This document shows, in pieces, positions 32,817-40,885 of a stretch of DNA of 64,000 bases. Origin of the DNA: Ferrimonas gelatinilytica (GTDB lineage: Bacteria; Pseudomonadota; Gammaproteobacteria; Enterobacterales; Shewanellaceae); NCBI RefSeq assembly GCF_039544205.1, contig NZ_BAABLF010000014.1, positions 62,001-126,000 on the forward strand. The letters run 5' to 3'. The notes beneath the pieces were generated by a model. It was not told the DNA's origin. It saw only the letters and a program-made list of their open reading frames with translations, and made no database searches. The translations under genes were made by a program, and so were the position numbers. Positions within the stretch are counted from its first letter, which is position 1. Each line of letters starts with the position of its first letter.

Positions 32817-34046
32817 TTATTTGACTTCATTTGTTGTTACTAAGGCATTGATGGTATTCGCTACCAATGTTAGAGCTTCTCGCCGCTCTTCAAGATAGTC
32901 GTGTTGGTCATACACGCCCTCGATGCCTCTAAGCTTGTGGTTGAGGCATCGTTCTGCCACATGTGGTGCCACACCTTCTGCAGCCAGTAAGCTACGGCAG
33001 GTTCGGCGAAGGTCGTGCACTGTGAAGGGCTCAAGTTCACCCATTCGGTTTGGTGGCTGTTTTTTCTTTCCTGGCTCCTGCCCAAACAGCTTGGCGATGG
33101 CGCGGTTCAGCGTGTCTTTTCCCATATGCGGGTTCTTTGCACTTCGTCTACTTGGAAACACGTAGTCGGAACCACAGGCTCGGATCTGCAGCTCTTGCAG
33201 CCAGTCGATTGCTGGCGGCGGCAAGGGAATGGTGATTGCACTGCCCGTCTTACTGCGATCCTCCGGCAGCCTCCATAGTGCTTCACCCAAGTCGAACTCC
33301 TCCCACTTGGCCTCGGTGAGCTCGGTTTTTCGGACACCAAGTGTGACCAACAGGGCACAGGCGAGATAGTTGTCGCGTGTAAAGCTGGTTGAGTGCTCTT
33401 TGAATACTTTGAATGCCTGATCGAGCTCATCAAGGGTCAGCGCCCGTGTGCGGCTTTTTTCCAAGCCGCCAGCATCATCAACTTTGAAAGCTGCTGCTGG
33501 GTTGTGCATCAGCAGGTGTAGTTTAAGGGCGTGGTTGAAAAGCTGCTTAAGGTACATCAGCGTGTCATTGGCGATGCTGGGCCTACCAGTGTCAGCAACG
33601 GCTCGAATGATGTTGCGGATCTCTAACGGCGTAACCTTATCGAGTGGATATTGCCCGATACTAGGTTGGATCTCTTTGGTGTAGATCCGTTTGGGTATGG
33701 TCGGGTGCTTAAGCCTTTTCTCTAAATCTTGATACCAGTCAATGAAGAGATCGTCGACGGTTCGGAAGACCACTTGTTTCTCAGCGTTTCGCATGGTGAT
33801 GGGGTCCTCACCTTGCAGTATCTTTTGTTTGAGTTGTGCTGCTTGCGCGCGGGCGTCGGCCAGAGAGAGGTTAGCCTGCTTGCCGATGGTCATGGAACGA
33901 CGCTTGCCGAACAGGGTGTAGCGCAACATCCAGTAGGGTAGGCCGCTTTGGGGTACCATCAGGTACAAACCTTCTCCATCACCATATCGACCTGGCCTCC
34001 CTGCCTTGACGATCGACTGCGCACCCTTAGCGCTTAACTTGCCCAT
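32817..34046 (-). CDS. int: Island integrase (P4-type tyrosine recombinase)
   Basis: A 409-residue tyrosine recombinase: an N-terminal DUF4102 arm-binding domain (about 1-90, DGEGLYLMV near 23-31), a core-binding domain (about 95-195), then the catalytic domain. Active-site residues are Arg239 (TLGVRKTE), Lys266, His344-x-x-Arg347 (HDLRR), His370 (LNHK) and Tyr379 (GVYDQHDY). It lies right next to yicC, the target gene, with its 5' end facing the attachment site, the usual arrangement for yicC islands. Putative arm sites with GGGTAG boxes flank it. It looks intact. Confidence 0.95.
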   Translation of the reverse strand: MGKLSAKGAQSIVKAGRPGRYGDGEGLYLMVPQSGLPYWMLRYTLFGKRRSMTIGKQANLSLADARAQAAQLKQKILQGEDPITMRNAEKQVVFRTVDDLFIDWYQDLEKRLKHPTIPKRIYTKEIQPSIGQYPLDKVTPLEIRNIIRAVADTGRPSIANDTLMYLKQLFNHALKLHLLMHNPAAAFKVDDAGGLEKSRTRALTLDELDQAFKVFKEHSTSFTRDNYLACALLVTLGVRKTELTEAKWEEFDLGEALWRLPEDRSKTGSAITIPLPPPAIDWLQELQIRACGSDYVFPSRRSAKNPHMGKDTLNRAIAKLFGQEPGKKKQPPNRMGELEPFTVHDLRRTCRSLLAAEGVAPHVAERCLNHKLRGIEGVYDQHDYLEERREALTLVANTINALVTTNEVK

Positions 34047-34148
34047 ACATCATCCCTCGCTGCTCTCGGTAGTCCTGTTTTAGCAGGATTTGAACGGTGT
34101 GGGTAGTGAATGTGTATTTGAGGGCGAAAAGCGGGTAGGCATCCAAAG

Positions 34149-34170
34149 TCACTACCCGATTTACTACCCA
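34149..34170. repeat. Putative integrase arm-type site, right end
   Basis: Same 22-bp element as at 15076-15097, one mismatch, same orientation. Two further single GGGTAG boxes, in the opposite orientation, are at about 34099 and 34133, forming a cluster between int and attachment site. Confidence 0.55.
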
Positions 34171-34228
34171 AAACGGCATGGCTTTAACTGCACTTTGATA
34201 GATTTCACTAGACGACTAAAGTAAAAAA

Positions 34229-34249
34229 AGCCCTGTAAAAACAGGGCTT
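34229..34249 (-). terminator. Terminator downstream of yicC, supplied by the island
   Basis: AAGCCCTGT and ACAGGGCTT arms with a three-to-four-base loop, followed on the minus strand by a T-run. It lies 30 bp after the yicC stop but on the island side of the repeat, so the island itself brings the terminator. Confidence 0.8.
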
Positions 34250-34277
34250 GGTAAGCATTGGTGAATCCGGATAGAAC

Positions 34278-34297
34278 TTATTCGATGTTTTGGATCT
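34278..34297. repeat. Proximal attachment site (3' end of yicC)
   Basis: TTATTCGATGTTTTGGATCT covers the last codons and stop of yicC. It is the partner of the repeat at 14985-15004 and defines the island's integrase-proximal boundary. Confidence 0.85.
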
Positions 34298-35138
34298 GTT
34301 CCCGCATCTGTTCGATCAGCACCTTCAGCTCGACGGCAGCGGCAGTGATGTCGCTGTTAATCGACTTCGAGGCCAGGGTGTTCGATTCGCGGTTGAACTC
34401 CTGCATCATGAAGTCAAGACGTCGGCCGCAGGCGCCGCCTTTTTTCAACACTTTGCGCGTCTCTGCCACATGGGCGTCGAGGCGGTCCAACTCCTCTGCC
34501 ACGTCCAGTTTCTGCGCCATAAGCACCATCTCCTGCTCCAGCCGGGCCGGATCCAGGTCGCCTTGGATCTCTGCCAGTCGGTCGCCCAGTCGTTGCCGCT
34601 GCCACGCCATCACTTCCGGCATCCGTGCCCGCACGAACGCGGCCTGCTCGGTGATGGCATCGAGGCGTTGCTCGATCAGGCTCGCCATCGCCTTACCCTC
34701 GGAGGCGCGGGCGGCAAGGAAATCGCTCACTACATCGTCGAATTTACGCAGCAGATCCTGGCTGATCTGATCCATGTCCTGTTCGCTGGACTCCAATACC
34801 CCGGGCCACTTGAGCAGATCCACCAGCTGGATCTGACCGATCCCCGCCAAGGTGTGCAGGCGCTGGGCCTGACCGATCAACTGCTGGGCCAGGGCCTCGT
34901 TCATGGTGACGGTGTCCGCTTTCTGGGCCAGGTCGAAGCGCAGGCTGACCTCCACTTTGCCGCGGGCAAGGCGCTTGCGCAGACGCTCGCGCAACACCGG
35001 CTCCAGGCCACGAAACTGCTCGGGCAGCCTCAGGTAGGTTTCCAGGTAGCGCTGGTTGACGGAACGGATCTCCCAGGAGGCGCTGCCCCAGTCGGCTTTG
35101 AGATCACCGCGGCCATAGGCGGTCATGGAGTGAATCAT
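34278..35138 (-). CDS. yicC: YicC family endoribonuclease
   Basis: A 286-residue YicC-family protein (E. coli YicC 287), recently shown in E. coli to be an endoribonuclease that acts on small RNAs. It begins MIHSMTAYGRGD and has the conserved RSVNQRYLETYLRLP (near 26-40) and the C-terminal CGRRLDFMMQEFNRESNTLASKS near 241-263. The last codons come from the attachment site and encode the native IQNIE, so the protein is unchanged by integration. In many relatives rph is the divergent neighbour; here a lipoprotein operon lies between. Confidence 0.93.
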   Translation of the reverse strand: MIHSMTAYGRGDLKADWGSASWEIRSVNQRYLETYLRLPEQFRGLEPVLRERLRKRLARGKVEVSLRFDLAQKADTVTMNEALAQQLIGQAQRLHTLAGIGQIQLVDLLKWPGVLESSEQDMDQISQDLLRKFDDVVSDFLAARASEGKAMASLIEQRLDAITEQAAFVRARMPEVMAWQRQRLGDRLAEIQGDLDPARLEQEMVLMAQKLDVAEELDRLDAHVAETRKVLKKGGACGRRLDFMMQEFNRESNTLASKSINSDITAAAVELKVLIEQMREQIQNIE

Positions 35139-35207
35139 GGGTCAATAACTCTGTGGGTTGGTGGCTGCGACAAGTATACCGAGTCACCTTCTGGCTTTAC
35201 AGGGCGG

Positions 35208-35231
35208 AAAAAAGCCCGCGCATGCGGGCTT
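35208..35231 (-). terminator. Terminator of the lipoprotein operon
   Basis: AAGCCCGC and GCGGGCTT arms with a four-base loop, followed by a T-run on the minus strand, 15 bp after the GNA1162-like stop. Confidence 0.85.
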
Positions 35232-35245
35232 GTTCGAAAGCCAGG

Positions 35246-35896
35246 TTAGTTGCTGGCGGTCTGCTTGGGCAGGTAAGGCCCGGCCGGAATGGCGCTGTAG
35301 GCACCGTACAGCACCTGATAGTTGGCCTGCCGGGCGAGCGGCATGTAGTTCGGTGAGGCGCGCTCCATGGCAGCGACGATCGCTCCGGCAATGAGATCCG
35401 CCAGCGGGTTGCCACTGGAACCGCCGTCCGGAGTGTAGGTGACCTGCTTGACGGTGTGCCACAGGGTTTCCCCGGTGTGGGCGCTTTTGATGGTGTACTC
35501 CAACTCGACGACCGTGGTGGTCGACAGGACGACGTACTGGGAGTCCCACTTGTTGATGGTGACGTAGAGCACGGTGTCGGTACCAAACATTTTGCCCAAC
35601 TGGGTGGGCGCCAGCTGGTGCATCTCTTTGGGCTCGCTGATCCCCTCCGCACTCATCACGGTTTTCACCGTGTTCACCGGGAAAACGTAATAGCCCTTTT
35701 CACCTAGGGGTTTTGAGATGGTGGCAAGGAAATAACCTGGTGCATCGACCTCCACGGAGAGGTTGACCGGTGGCAGAACCAGGATGGAGCGGGGGGCTGC
35801 CGCAACGAAGGCGCTGGTATCCATAGGCTCAGGCGGGGTGACACAGCCGGCCAGGAGCAGCAGGGTCAGGGGCAGTATACGTTTAAGCCATCGCAT
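35246..35896 (-). CDS. GNA1162-family (DUF799) lipoprotein
   Basis: A 216-residue lipoprotein with signal peptide and lipobox LLAGC (Cys at about 18). The mature region matches the Neisseria GNA1162/DUF799 family (SILVLPPVNLSVEVDAPGYF, VFPVNTVKTVMSAEG), which resembles the CsgG/TolB-N fold. It is the last gene of a four-gene lipoprotein operon, two bases after the DUF4810 gene, with a strong AGGAGG ribosome-binding site. It is presumably attached to a membrane facing the periplasm. The complex's function is not known. Confidence 0.85.
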   Translation of the reverse strand: MRWLKRILPLTLLLLAGCVTPPEPMDTSAFVAAAPRSILVLPPVNLSVEVDAPGYFLATISKPLGEKGYYVFPVNTVKTVMSAEGISEPKEMHQLAPTQLGKMFGTDTVLYVTINKWDSQYVVLSTTTVVELEYTIKSAHTGETLWHTVKQVTYTPDGGSSGNPLADLIAGAIVAAMERASPNYMPLARQANYQVLYGAYSAIPAGPYLPKQTASN

Positions 35897-35897
35897 C

Positions 35898-36263
35898 TTA
35901 ATTGACCTCCTGTGTCGTGGGGAGTCGACGCTGGAGATTGCTGATCAGCGCCTCCATTAATACCTGGCTTTCCGGCCACTGCTGCTGTTCCTTCTGGTAC
36001 CAAAATATCGCCTGCTCGATCTTGCCCGCGTGCAGGTAAGCGGTGCCAAGCTCCGCATAGAGGCCTGGCGCAATCACCTTGCCTTGGTAGTTGACCACCT
36101 CCGTCAACTGGGTGATGTAGGCTTCCAACTCTTCCGGGGCGCGTTGTTGCTCGTAGACGGCGTCCTCGTACTCGCCCCAGTGGTAGAGTCCACTTTGACT
36201 GGCACAGCCGCTGAGCGCACCGAGCAGGGCCGCTGCCAGTGCCAGCTTTCCATGTTTGTGCAT
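35898..36263 (-). CDS. DUF4810 lipoprotein
   Basis: A 121-residue lipoprotein: signal peptide with lipobox LSGC (Cys near 20), then a DUF4810 domain with a TPR-like helical pattern (LYAELGTAYLHAGKIEQAIFWYQKE near 68-92). The family almost always sits between CsgG-like and GNA1162-like genes, as here. An AAGGAG ribosome-binding site precedes ATG 36263. Likely a structural partner of the two. Confidence 0.85.
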   Translation of the reverse strand: MHKHGKLALAAALLGALSGCASQSGLYHWGEYEDAVYEQQRAPEELEAYITQLTEVVNYQGKVIAPGLYAELGTAYLHAGKIEQAIFWYQKEQQQWPESQVLMEALISNLQRRLPTTQEVN

Positions 36264-36272
36264 CGGATCTCC

Positions 36273-36572
36273 TTACTGAATGCGGACGGTTTTGGTGACA
36301 TCACCGTCGATATAAAGGGTTTCGGTGTAGATGACCTGGCCGTCACGGAGGATAGTCAGTTGATGGGTGCCGGCGCTGACCGGAATGGCGAGAGGGGTCC
36401 TGCCGGTGTACTGTCCCAGCGCCCCCAGGGCACGGTCATTGAGCTGGACCTGGTCCTCCTTCTCGCCCCCCTGCAGAAGCAGCCTGGCTTTATCGGGTTC
36501 GGCGATGATCCGCTCGGAGGGGGCGCAAGCGCTCAGCAGCAGAGCAAATAGAATCCAGATGGGTGCTTTCAT
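36273..36572 (-). CDS. Small lipoprotein with PEGA-like fold
   Basis: A 99-residue lipoprotein with lipobox LLSAC (Cys near 16). The mature part has the pattern of a PEGA-like beta domain (TPLAIPVSAGTHQLTILRDG). Its ATG overlaps the stop of the CsgG-like gene (TAATG), implying coupled translation. Not a standard member of the CsgG-DUF4810-GNA1162 trio that I know. Confidence 0.65.
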   Translation of the reverse strand: MKAPIWILFALLLSACAPSERIIAEPDKARLLLQGGEKEDQVQLNDRALGALGQYTGRTPLAIPVSAGTHQLTILRDGQVIYTETLYIDGDVTKTVRIQ

Positions 36573-37522
36573 TAGATCTTCTCTCCGCTGGTGATGACCA
36601 ACTGGTCGATGGTGTGCGCGTCCAGTGAGCCGGTGAGCAGGGTTGCGACGCTGCCTTCGTTGGTTTCGTTGTCACCGAAGTTGGTGACGATCTTAATGCG
36701 GGCCACCTCCTTGCCGGGCAGCCTGATGGCGAAGCCGGTTTGTGCGGACGTCACCTCGCGGCCCTGGGTTTGAACCACCAGCTCCTGTCCGGGCAGGATG
36801 CCCTGGTGCTTGCCACCAGAGATGAAGATCTGCCCCTCCTGGATATCGAGAATGTGGGTTTCCCAGGGACGGTCCATCAGTTTGCCCACCAGGCCGCTCA
36901 TCACCTCACTGAGGGCGGCGTTAATGGCGCGATCATTGAGTGTCGCGTCGTACTCGGCCCGGCTGCCAAAGCCCATCACCGAAGCCGACTCGAGGGTTGC
37001 TTCGGCACTGCCTGAGGTAGTGAAAAAGATGTGGCCGGTTTTGACGTCCACCAGGCGCAGCTCCACCTTGGCGTGGGCCGTCTGCGCTTTGGTGCTGGAG
37101 AGGAAGCCGCGCTCTCCGGTGGTTTTACGGCCGAACTCGGTCAAGGACCCGATGATCAGCGCATCCACGCCCACTAACTGGTTTGCCTGCCCGGTGAGGG
37201 CTTGTTCGGCCTGGATCTTGTTGAGATCCGGCCGCTCGAATACCAAAAAGCGACCGCTCTGGGACAACTTGGCCGCCAGCATGTCGGCCACCTGTTTGCC
37301 CAGGGGATCGCCCTGATTGTCGTACAGCAGCGAGCGACCGTAGTTGGTTTCGTTGGTGACGCGACCGATGGCGATCTTGCGTTTCAAGGTCGGGGCTGAT
37401 GGGAGGATAATTTCCGGTGCCTGTACCTCCGGCACTTCGGCGGTTTTCAGCTCCCGCTCCGGGGTGGCACAGCCTGCCGTTATCAGGCCGGCCAAGGCCA
37501 CTAAGGTCAATTTTCTCAACAT
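36572..37522 (-). CDS. CsgG/HfaB-type lipoprotein
   Basis: A 316-residue lipoprotein from ATG 37522 (GGAGAG seven bases upstream; five extra codons in the longer frame). Lipobox ITAGC is near Cys18. The mature domain carries the CsgG signature (KIAIGRVTNETNYG, then VADMLAAKLSQSGRFLVFER near 80-100, and GADALIIG-like VGVDALIIGSLTEFG near 118). CsgG forms an outer-membrane export pore for curli, but no curli genes are here, so this is one of the non-curli CsgG-like proteins. It is the first gene of the lipoprotein operon, divergent from rph. Confidence 0.87.
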   Translation of the reverse strand: MLRKLTLVALAGLITAGCATPERELKTAEVPEVQAPEIILPSAPTLKRKIAIGRVTNETNYGRSLLYDNQGDPLGKQVADMLAAKLSQSGRFLVFERPDLNKIQAEQALTGQANQLVGVDALIIGSLTEFGRKTTGERGFLSSTKAQTAHAKVELRLVDVKTGHIFFTTSGSAEATLESASVMGFGSRAEYDATLNDRAINAALSEVMSGLVGKLMDRPWETHILDIQEGQIFISGGKHQGILPGQELVVQTQGREVTSAQTGFAIRLPGKEVARIKIVTNFGDNETNEGSVATLLTGSLDAHTIDQLVITSGEKI

Positions 37523-37688
37523 CTTATTGCTCTCCATGCAAATAATCCCAGACTAGGAGAATCCGCATTGGATAACAATTGGCCAATCTCTTACAGGGGT
37601 TGGCAGCAGCTTCGGCCAGCGGGGTTAAACATGAATCCCCAAGGTTGCTATAATCGCCGCCACTTCCCGCCACTATAGGTAGATCTTC

Positions 37689-38408
37689 ATGCGTTCCAAC
37701 GGCAGAACCGCGGCCCAGCCGCGTCCGGTATCCATCACCCGAAACTTCACCGCCCACGCCGAGGGCTCCGTGCTGATCGCCTTCGGTCATACCCAGGTGA
37801 TCTGCACCGCCAGTGTGGAGGAGGGCGTACCTCGCTTCCTGCGGGGCCAGGGGCAGGGCTGGATCACCGCCGAGTACGGCATGCTGCCGCGGGCGACCCA
37901 CAGCCGGAACAACCGGGAGGCGGCGCGGGGTAAGCAGAGCGGTCGGACCCAGGAGATCCAGCGTTTGATCGGCCGCAGCCTGCGTGCGGCGGTGGATCTG
38001 AAAGCCCTGGGTGAGCACACCATCACCATCGACTGCGATGTGATCCAGGCGGACGGTGGTACCCGCACCGCAGCCATTACCGGTGCCTGTGTGGCGCTGA
38101 TGGACGCCATCGACCACCTCAAGGCTAAGGGCAAGCTGAAGATCAGCCCGCTCAAGCAGCCCATTGCCGCGGTCTCCGTCGGCATCGTCAAGGGCCAGCC
38201 GGTGTGTGACCTCGACTACAGCGAGGACTCCACCGCCGAGACCGACATGAACGTGGTGATGGGGGAGGATGGCCGCATCATCGAGGTACAGGGGACCGCG
38301 GAGGGCGAACCCTTCTCATTCGATGAGATGAACGCCATGATGGCGCTGGCCAAAGATGGCATCGCGGCCCTGATCGCGGCGCAGAAAGACGCTTACAACC
38401 AGAACTGA
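37689..38408 (+). CDS. rph: Ribonuclease PH
   Basis: Phosphorolytic 3'-5' exoribonuclease that trims tRNA 3' ends. At 239 residues it matches the intact family (238); E. coli K-12 has a frameshifted copy, this one is complete. It starts MRSNGRTAAQPRPVSITRNFT, with SVLIAFGHTQVICTASVE and ATHSRNNREAARGKQSGRTQEIQRLIGRSLR containing phosphate-binding arginines. It precedes pyrE by 64 bp across an attenuator-like hairpin, as in E. coli. Confidence 0.96.
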   Translation: MRSNGRTAAQPRPVSITRNFTAHAEGSVLIAFGHTQVICTASVEEGVPRFLRGQGQGWITAEYGMLPRATHSRNNREAARGKQSGRTQEIQRLIGRSLRAAVDLKALGEHTITIDCDVIQADGGTRTAAITGACVALMDAIDHLKAKGKLKISPLKQPIAAVSVGIVKGQPVCDLDYSEDSTAETDMNVVMGEDGRIIEVQGTAEGEPFSFDEMNAMMALAKDGIAALIAAQKDAYNQN

Positions 38409-38413
38409 AACAC

Positions 38414-38440
38414 CAGAAGCGGCTTTGCCGCTTCTGCTTT
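38414..38440 (+). terminator. Attenuator-like hairpin before pyrE
   Basis: CAGAAGCGG and CCGCTTCTG arms with a five-base loop, followed by CTTTATT. In E. coli the rph-pyrE gap has a transcription attenuator controlled by UTP level through coupled translation of rph; the position here is the same. Confidence 0.65.
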
Positions 38441-38472
38441 ATTAAGCCCCAGGCAGAGAGATTGGAGAGACC

Positions 38473-39117
38473 GTGAAAGCCTACCAGAAAGCCTTTATCG
38501 AATTTGCCCTCGAACGTAATGTCCTGCGCTTCGGTGAGTTCACCCTGAAATCCGGCCGCACCAGCCCCTACTTCTTCAACGCGGGTCTGTTTAACCGAGG
38601 CAGTGACTTGGCCAAACTGGGCCGATTCTACGCTGCTGCCCTGATGGATGCCGGCATCGATTTCGACCTGCTGTTCGGCCCCGCGTACAAGGGGATCCCG
38701 ATTGCCACCACCACCGCGGTTGCCCTGGCCGACCACCATGACCGCGACCTGCCCTACTGCTTTAACCGAAAGGAAGCCAAGGATCACGGCGAAGGGGGCA
38801 ACCTGGTGGGTTCCGAGCTTCGGGGCCGAGTGATGTTGGTGGACGATGTGATCACCGCCGGCACCGCCATCCGCGAGTCGATGACCATCATCCAGGCCAA
38901 CGGCGCCGAGCTGGCCGGGGTGCTGATCGCCCTGGATCGTCAGGAGAAGGGTCAGGGCGAACTGTCCGCCATCCAGGAGGTTGAGCGCGATTTCGGCTGC
39001 GCCGTGGTGTCGATCATCACCCTGAAGGACCTGATCACCTACCTGGCGCAGCAGGAGGGTCGCGAGGCCGAGCTGGCCGCGGTGAGCGCCTATCGCGAGC
39101 AGTACGGCATCGCTTAA
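38473..39117 (+). CDS. pyrE: Orotate phosphoribosyltransferase
   Basis: Converts orotate and PRPP to OMP in pyrimidine synthesis. The 214-residue protein starts at GTG 38473 (MKAYQKAFIEFALE), matching the E. coli start, and has the PRPP-binding motif VMLVDDVITAGTA near 120-132 and the catalytic KEAKDHGEGG loop near 100. Likely co-transcribed with rph and attenuated in the gap. Confidence 0.96.
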   Translation: MKAYQKAFIEFALERNVLRFGEFTLKSGRTSPYFFNAGLFNRGSDLAKLGRFYAAALMDAGIDFDLLFGPAYKGIPIATTTAVALADHHDRDLPYCFNRKEAKDHGEGGNLVGSELRGRVMLVDDVITAGTAIRESMTIIQANGAELAGVLIALDRQEKGQGELSAIQEVERDFGCAVVSIITLKDLITYLAQQEGREAELAAVSAYREQYGIA

Positions 39118-39130
39118 GGTTTTTTAGTGC

Positions 39131-39156
39131 AAAAGGCGCCTTGATGGCGCCTTTTT
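39131..39156 (+). terminator. Terminator after pyrE
   Basis: AAAAGGCGCC and GGCGCCTTTTT arms with a five-base loop; textbook. Confidence 0.9.
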
Positions 39157-39245
39157 ACTTTTTGTGCTCCGGGTGCTTCGGGATCAGCCCTAAGGCTGGT
39201 AGGTTGAATATTTTAGTGTTTGCAACAAGGGATTAGGGTCTAACG

Positions 39246-39758
<513 letters not shown>

Positions 39759-39778
39759 ACCGGCAGATCGACGCAAAC

Positions 39779-39807
39779 AAAAAGGGCGCCCGGAAGGCGC
39801 CTTTTTT
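39779..39807. terminator. Bidirectional terminator between DUF2059 gene and slmA
   Basis: AAAAAGGGCGCC and GGCGCCTTTTTT arms with A- and T-runs on either side serve the convergent genes. Confidence 0.88.
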
Positions 39808-39819
39808 GCTCTGTAGGAT

Positions 39820-40413
39820 TCAGCTTTGCAGCAGCTGCTGGCGGATAAAGGCCCACTGTTCGGAGAAGCTGTCGGTGGGCAGCTGCTTAAAGTCACTGCG
39901 GACAAACTGGGCGATGCGCCCTTCGGCCCAGGCCAGCAGCAGGTTGGCCAGCATCCCCTCCTCAAGATAGAAGCCCTGACCTTCACGCAGGCTCTTCTCT
40001 CGCAACGCCTGCTTGATCTGGGTTTCGATCTTGCCAAACAGCTGGTTGATCCGCTCCCGCAGTCGCTCCTGTTCGCCAATCAGGGCGTCACCGGTCAGCA
40101 ACCGGGTGATCCCCGGGTTGCGCTCGGCAAAGGTAAGCAGCAGCTGCAGGACCAACTGGCAGCGGTTCATGGTGTCTTTCTCTTCCATCATGATCAGGTT
40201 GATACGGGACAGCAGGGAGTCCTCGATAAACTCGATCAGCCCTTCGAACATCCGGGCTTTGGAGGGAAAGTGGCGATACAGAGCTGCCTCGGAAACCCCC
40301 ACCTCGGCCGCCAGGGCCTTGGTCGTGATCCGCTGACCGGGGCAGGTTTCCAGCATTTTGGCCAGGCATTCAAGAATATGCTGGCGGCGATTTTTCTTAT
40401 GATTGGCAGCCAT
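39820..40413 (-). CDS. slmA: Nucleoid occlusion factor SlmA
   Basis: TetR-family DNA-binding protein that blocks FtsZ ring assembly over the nucleoid. A 197-residue protein from ATG 40413 (MAANHKKNRRQHILECLAKM); the longer frame to 40593 runs antiparallel into dut and is not coding. The helix-turn-helix is TKALAAEVGVSEAALYRHF (near 32-50). The slmA-dut-coaBC order is the usual enteric one. Confidence 0.94.
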   Translation of the reverse strand: MAANHKKNRRQHILECLAKMLETCPGQRITTKALAAEVGVSEAALYRHFPSKARMFEGLIEFIEDSLLSRINLIMMEEKDTMNRCQLVLQLLLTFAERNPGITRLLTGDALIGEQERLRERINQLFGKIETQIKQALREKSLREGQGFYLEEGMLANLLLAWAEGRIAQFVRSDFKQLPTDSFSEQWAFIRQQLLQS

Positions 40414-40426
40414 GGGATCTCCGTAT

Positions 40427-40885
40427 TTATCGGGTGCCGGAGTGGCCAAAACCACCGTCGCCGCGATCGGAACTGTCAAAAGCCTCAACGTGCTTGAAGG
40501 CTGCCTGTACCACCGGCAGGAACACCAGCTGGGCGATACGCTCACCGGGTTCCATGGTGAAGGACTGGTTGCCGCGGTTCCAGCAGGAGACAAACAGTTG
40601 CCCCTGGTAGTCCGAGTCGATCAAACCGACCAGGTTGCCAAGCACAATGCCTTTTTTATGTCCGAGACCGGAGCGGGGCAGGATGGTGGCGGCCAGGCCG
40701 GCATCACCGATGTGGATCGCCATGCCGGTGGGGATCAGCTCGGTCTGCCCCGGCTCAAGGGTCAGCGGGGTGTCCAGCATGGCACGCAGATCCATGCCGG
40801 CGGAGCCGGGGGTGGCGTAATCCGGCAGCGGCCACTCGGTGCCGAGGCGGGGGTCCAGGATCTTCAGTTCAATCGGTGTTTTCAT
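40427..40885 (-). CDS. dut: dUTP diphosphatase
   Basis: Hydrolyses dUTP to dUMP, keeping uracil out of DNA and feeding dTMP synthesis. A 152-residue trimeric dUTPase with motif 1 GSAGMDLRA, motif 2 PRSGLGHK, motif 3 GLIDSDYQG, motif 4 ERIAQLVFLP, and the C-terminal motif 5 RGDGGFGHSG. ATG 40885 (MKTPIELKILD) overlaps the end of coaBC by 17 bases. Confidence 0.96.
   Translation of the reverse strand: MKTPIELKILDPRLGTEWPLPDYATPGSAGMDLRAMLDTPLTLEPGQTELIPTGMAIHIGDAGLAATILPRSGLGHKKGIVLGNLVGLIDSDYQGQLFVSCWNRGNQSFTMEPGERIAQLVFLPVVQAAFKHVEAFDSSDRGDGGFGHSGTR

Larger units (their letters stand above)
14985..34297. mobile_element. Genomic island (about 19.3 kb) integrated at the 3' end of yicC
   Basis: A 20-bp near-identical direct repeat (18/20) bounds the segment: 14985-15004 and 34278-34297. 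The right copy is the last coding bases and stop of the intact yicC. The left copy reproduces the codons for IQNIE and stop, as expected when a tyrosine recombinase inserts at the 3' end and restores the gene. Inside are an integrase next to yicC, an AlpA-like regulator, RadC, a Gp2/YfjJ protein and defence genes, with lower GC than the flanks. yicC is the established target of SXT/R391-mobilisable genomic islands. I did not recognise an SXT-like oriT, so mobilisability is unproven. Confidence 0.9.

Noticed and set aside
15076..34170. The 22-bp CTACCC repeats considered as the attachment core
   Set aside because: They lie inside the island on both sides, while the repeats that match the yicC 3' end are further out and preserve the gene. 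They fit arm sites better.
35897..37522. Lipoprotein operon considered as a curli export locus
   Set aside because: No csgA/B/E/F-like genes; the partners are DUF4810 and GNA1162, which mark a different CsgG-like group.
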